DNA from: Flavobacteriales bacterium UBA7382
GTDB lineage: Bacteria; Bacteroidota; Bacteroidia; Flavobacteriales_D; Sanyastnellaceae
Direction of reading: 5' to 3'
DNA: 25,037 nucleotides
Assembly (NCBI GenBank): GCA_002469765.1
Contig: DKNS01000003.1
Location: forward strand, 2,741 to 27,777
A model generated the notes under the pieces. The model made no database searches. It had not been told where the DNA came from and saw only the letters and a program-made list of their open reading frames with translations. The position numbers were made by a program, and so were the translations under genes. Of the stretch, positions 22,697 to 25,037 are shown piece by piece (positions within the stretch are counted from its first letter, which is position 1; every line of letters starts with the position of its first letter).

Positions 22697-24613
22697 TTGA
22701 AAGAGGACGCGCTGGAGGTGCTGACGGCCTGGACAAAGGCCTTGTTGGTGGAGAGGAACGAGGAACGCACCCGCCTTCAGTCCTTGTTGGAACACGCGTC
22801 GCTCAAGCAGCGTCGTGCGGAGGGACTGTCCTGGTCGCCAGTGGCTGTCACGGCGGCATCTTATGCCTTTGGCGGTGCGATGTGGTCTCTCGAATGCGGA
22901 GAAGGAGGCGGACTGCCCAACGCATTTCGGGTCGGCAGTGCGGTGTTGTTGAGCCCCGTGGGTGACGAAGAAGCGTCTGAGGCGCTGGGGGTTTGGCCAG
23001 CCCGCGTTCGGAAAATGCGAGGACTTGACATGGAGGTGGTGCTGGAAGGAGACGGCCCAGAGGGCGTGTCGCCCCATCATCTCAAGTGGACCGTGGACGC
23101 CAGGGCCGACGAGCGCAGCTACAATGCCATGGCCCACGCCCTCAGTCACTGGATCAACACGGATTCGGAGGCGGACAAAGCGTTTCGGGACCTTGCCCTC
23201 GGGGTGGCGGAACAATGGCCGGAGCCGCACGCTGAAGATGCCGTAGCAGGGGATGCGTCAGGACTGAACGCGGGACAACTGCAGGCCGCAGAGGACATCT
23301 GGAGACGTCCGCAAATTTCCTTGTTGCATGGCCCTCCCGGGACAGGGAAAACGAGCACCTTGGTGACTGCAGTGAAGGCCCTGATTGACGCCGGAGACAA
23401 GGTCTTGACAGCAGGCCCTTCCAACATGGCTGTGGACGTGCTGGTGGCGCGCTTTCACTGTCTGGGATTGAATGTGGTTCGTGTGGGTCACCCCATGAGG
23501 GTGCAGCAGGATGTGCTTGACACAACCCTTGATGCTCGGGTTCAGCAACTGCCAGAATATGCGAGGGTGGTGAAGACGCGACGGGACGCCGCCCAACAAC
23601 AGCGCGACGCAGACAGGCATGTGCGCAATTTTGACGCGGCCCAACGCGAAGCCCGCAGGCAGTCCCGCGCTGAGGCTCGCGCCCTGAGGAAGGAAGCAGA
23701 GGAACTCGAAGCGTATTTGGCTGAAAAAGTCATTCGGGAAGCCGATGTGGTATGCGCCACCTTGGTGGGCTGCGACGACCGACGTCTAAGGGGTGTGAAA
23801 TTTGACGTGGCCATGGTCGACGAGGCGGCGCAAGCCTTACCTCCGGCGACGTTGATCCCCATGAGACGCGCAAAGAGGTTGGTGTTGTCAGGGGACCCGT
23901 GCCAGTTGCCTCCAACCGTAAAGAGCCTAGGCGCAGAGGTGTTGTCGAACACGATGATGGAACGCCTGGTTGAACGCCACCCTGGACACACCCACTTGTT
24001 GCAGGTGCAGCATAGGATGAACGAATCCATCATGGCGTTTGGCAACATGAAGTTCTACGACGGTCAATTGAATGCGCATCCCGACGTTGGAGGTCGCACC
24101 CTGGATGGGATCAAGCCATGGGTTGTTGTCGATTCGGCAGGTTGTGGATTTGAGGAAGTTCGTTCTAAAGAGGGGGGCAGCGTCTCCAACCCGGACGAGG
24201 CTGCCTTTGTCTTGGACCGTGCTGTGGAATGGTTGACTGCGCACCCAGACATTTCGCTGGGAATTGTGGCGCCCTACGCGGCCCAGGTAGAAACGCTTCG
24301 TGAAGGATGGTCAGACCATCTTCGCGCACATCCAGCCTTGCGCCAGACAGCCGTTACAATCCACACAGTAGACGGGTTTCAGGGCCAGGAACGGGACGCG
24401 ATGATTGTGTCTTTGACGCGGAGCAACGACAAAGGAGAAGTCGGATTTCTGAGCGAGAGCCGCAGGATTCACGTGGCTCAAACCCGCGCAAAAATGGCTT
24501 GCATGTTGGTGGGCGACAGCGCCACGTTGTCCACTGATGCATTCTTGGCCGACCTCTTCGACCACGCCCAGAAGCACGACGCGTACGACAGTGCATGGAG
24601 TTGGATGGTGTGA
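22697..24613 (+). CDS. SF1B DNA/RNA helicase, Upf1/IGHMBP2-like
   Basis: A 638-residue superfamily 1 helicase. An N-terminal block like that of Bacteroidota homologues (EHASLKQRRAEGLSWSPVAV) is followed by Walker A GPPGTGKTST with K218, a charged, probably coiled-coil insertion at about 295-345, motif II VDEAAQALPP with D375 and E376, motif III SGDPCQLPPTV, QHRMN, and the late motifs TVDGFQGQERD and SRRIHVAQTRAK. Homologues unwind DNA or RNA 5' to 3'; the cellular role in Bacteroidota is not established. No ATG lies near the expected start, so the TTG at 22697, 9 nt after the previous stop, is used; a GTG at 22718 is the alternative. Probably co-transcribed with the upstream gene. Confidence 0.9.
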   Translation: MKEDALEVLTAWTKALLVERNEERTRLQSLLEHASLKQRRAEGLSWSPVAVTAASYAFGGAMWSLECGEGGGLPNAFRVGSAVLLSPVGDEEASEALGVWPARVRKMRGLDMEVVLEGDGPEGVSPHHLKWTVDARADERSYNAMAHALSHWINTDSEADKAFRDLALGVAEQWPEPHAEDAVAGDASGLNAGQLQAAEDIWRRPQISLLHGPPGTGKTSTLVTAVKALIDAGDKVLTAGPSNMAVDVLVARFHCLGLNVVRVGHPMRVQQDVLDTTLDARVQQLPEYARVVKTRRDAAQQQRDADRHVRNFDAAQREARRQSRAEARALRKEAEELEAYLAEKVIREADVVCATLVGCDDRRLRGVKFDVAMVDEAAQALPPATLIPMRRAKRLVLSGDPCQLPPTVKSLGAEVLSNTMMERLVERHPGHTHLLQVQHRMNESIMAFGNMKFYDGQLNAHPDVGGRTLDGIKPWVVVDSAGCGFEEVRSKEGGSVSNPDEAAFVLDRAVEWLTAHPDISLGIVAPYAAQVETLREGWSDHLRAHPALRQTAVTIHTVDGFQGQERDAMIVSLTRSNDKGEVGFLSESRRIHVAQTRAKMACMLVGDSATLSTDAFLADLFDHAQKHDAYDSAWSWMV

Positions 24614-24620
24614 CCTGAGG

Positions 24621-25037
24621 TCAAGCTTCGACCGGCGCGGCGTCTTCCTTGGGTTGCTCTTGGCCGTCCACAACTTGCCACTCATCCTGGGGGAACACCT
24701 CCACGATTTTTTGGTACGCAATGGACGGGATGACATATCCCACGCCAAGTTGATTCATGTGGCTCGACACTTTGTCAAAGGCGTCTCGAACGTCCATGGC
24801 GCTCAGCAGGATGTGCTGATTGCTTTCCTTTTCCGAGCCCTTGTCTGCATCGAATGTGGTCATGGCCACCTTGACCCGAAACCACTTGTCGCATTCCTGA
24901 AAACGGATCACCTCTATGAGGTTTGTTTTGGTCAATTGGGTAATTTCAAAAGGCCGAATGCCTTCGTGCTCGCAGATTTGGGTCATGCGTGTCTCCGCCT
25001 CCGTGTAGGTGTAGGCGTCGAGCACGAACTGCTCGAC
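24621..25037 (-). CDS. DUF4494 domain protein, 5'-truncated by window edge
   Basis: The frame is open to the right edge and reads VEQFVLDAYTYTEAETRM there, matching the internal 'Y-L-V-D-A-x-S-F-T-E-A-E' block of the DUF4494 family, so the first ~25-30 residues are probably missing. The remainder has alternating strands (EVIRFQECDKWFRVKVAMTT, QHILLSAMDV) and a charged, low-complexity tail (DGQEQPKEDAAPVEA). The family is common in Bacteroidota and has no assigned function. The stop at 24621-24623 is 7 nt from the stop of the convergent helicase gene. Confidence 0.8.
   Translation of the reverse strand, partial: VEQFVLDAYTYTEAETRMTQICEHEGIRPFEITQLTKTNLIEVIRFQECDKWFRVKVAMTTFDADKGSEKESNQHILLSAMDVRDAFDKVSSHMNQLGVGYVIPSIAYQKIVEVFPQDEWQVVDGQEQPKEDAAPVEA

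Noticed and set aside
1..25037. CRISPR arrays, insertion sequences, prophage or defence islands
   Set aside because: No regularly spaced repeats, transposase or integrase motifs, or nuclease/toxin cassettes were found. The lone Upf1-like helicase is a common chromosomal Bacteroidota gene and has no defence partners here.

Overview
The window looks like the chromosome of a GC-rich member of the Bacteroidota, most likely a marine Flavobacteriales-type lineage. This rests on several signs: secreted proteins with type IX secretion (T9SS) C-terminal domains (one 'type A' sorting domain, one gliding-motility-associated C-terminal domain), promoter -7 boxes of the form TAnnTTTG, few Shine-Dalgarno sequences, a DAHP synthase-chorismate mutase fusion, and Bacteroidota-typical families (DUF4494, DUF983, Upf1-like helicase). 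The lineage is an inference; no rRNA gene is present. The gene content is mostly core and housekeeping. I see no insertion sequence, prophage, CRISPR array or integrase.

Layout. Bases 1-2584 (+): the 3' part of rsmE, then a secreted arylsulfotransferase (ASST)-fold protein with a MopE-like acidic motif and a dockerin-like C-terminus. Bases 2587-3641 (-): a paaG-type enoyl-CoA hydratase/isomerase coupled by an ATGA overlap to a DUF551 protein. Bases 3724-7141 (-): adenosine deaminase followed by a second secreted ASST-fold protein, this one with a T9SS sorting domain. Bases 7201-9373: smpB (+), a hypothetical protein (-) and pyrD (+). Bases 9383-10255 (-): an MBL-fold hydrolase. Bases 10314-14796 (+): purB, an MsbA-like ABC exporter (ATGA overlap), a family-2-like glycosyltransferase, and a DUF983 zinc-ribbon membrane protein. 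Bases 14963-16075 (-): DAHP synthase/chorismate mutase. Bases 16180-19525 (-): a SulP anion transporter, a CstB-like persulfide dioxygenase/rhodanese protein and tRNA-Leu(CAG). Bases 19787-19971 (-): tRNA-Lys(UUU) and tRNA-Leu(GAG). Bases 20121-24613 (+): a small secreted protein of unknown function, ATGA-coupled to a large CUB-like/PKD/P-domain T9SS protein, then an SF1 helicase. Bases 24621-25037 (-): a truncated DUF4494 gene.

How the genes work together. The clearest functional pairing is SulP with the CstB-like protein: persulfide oxidation beside an inorganic anion transporter. purB, the exporter and the glycosyltransferase form a tight run in which the last two suit cell-envelope glycolipid biogenesis. 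The two ASST-fold proteins are secreted with different C-termini and lie on opposite strands, separated by the paaG pair.

The most interesting non-coding pattern is a TAnnTTTG -7 box placed exactly 4-5 nt before the start codon of five genes (smpB, pyrD, the MBL hydrolase, DAHP synthase, the CstB-like gene). This predicts leaderless mRNAs. In both tRNA units the same box sits 12 or 21 nt upstream of the RNA. I did not find a convincing wholly new defence or mobile system here.
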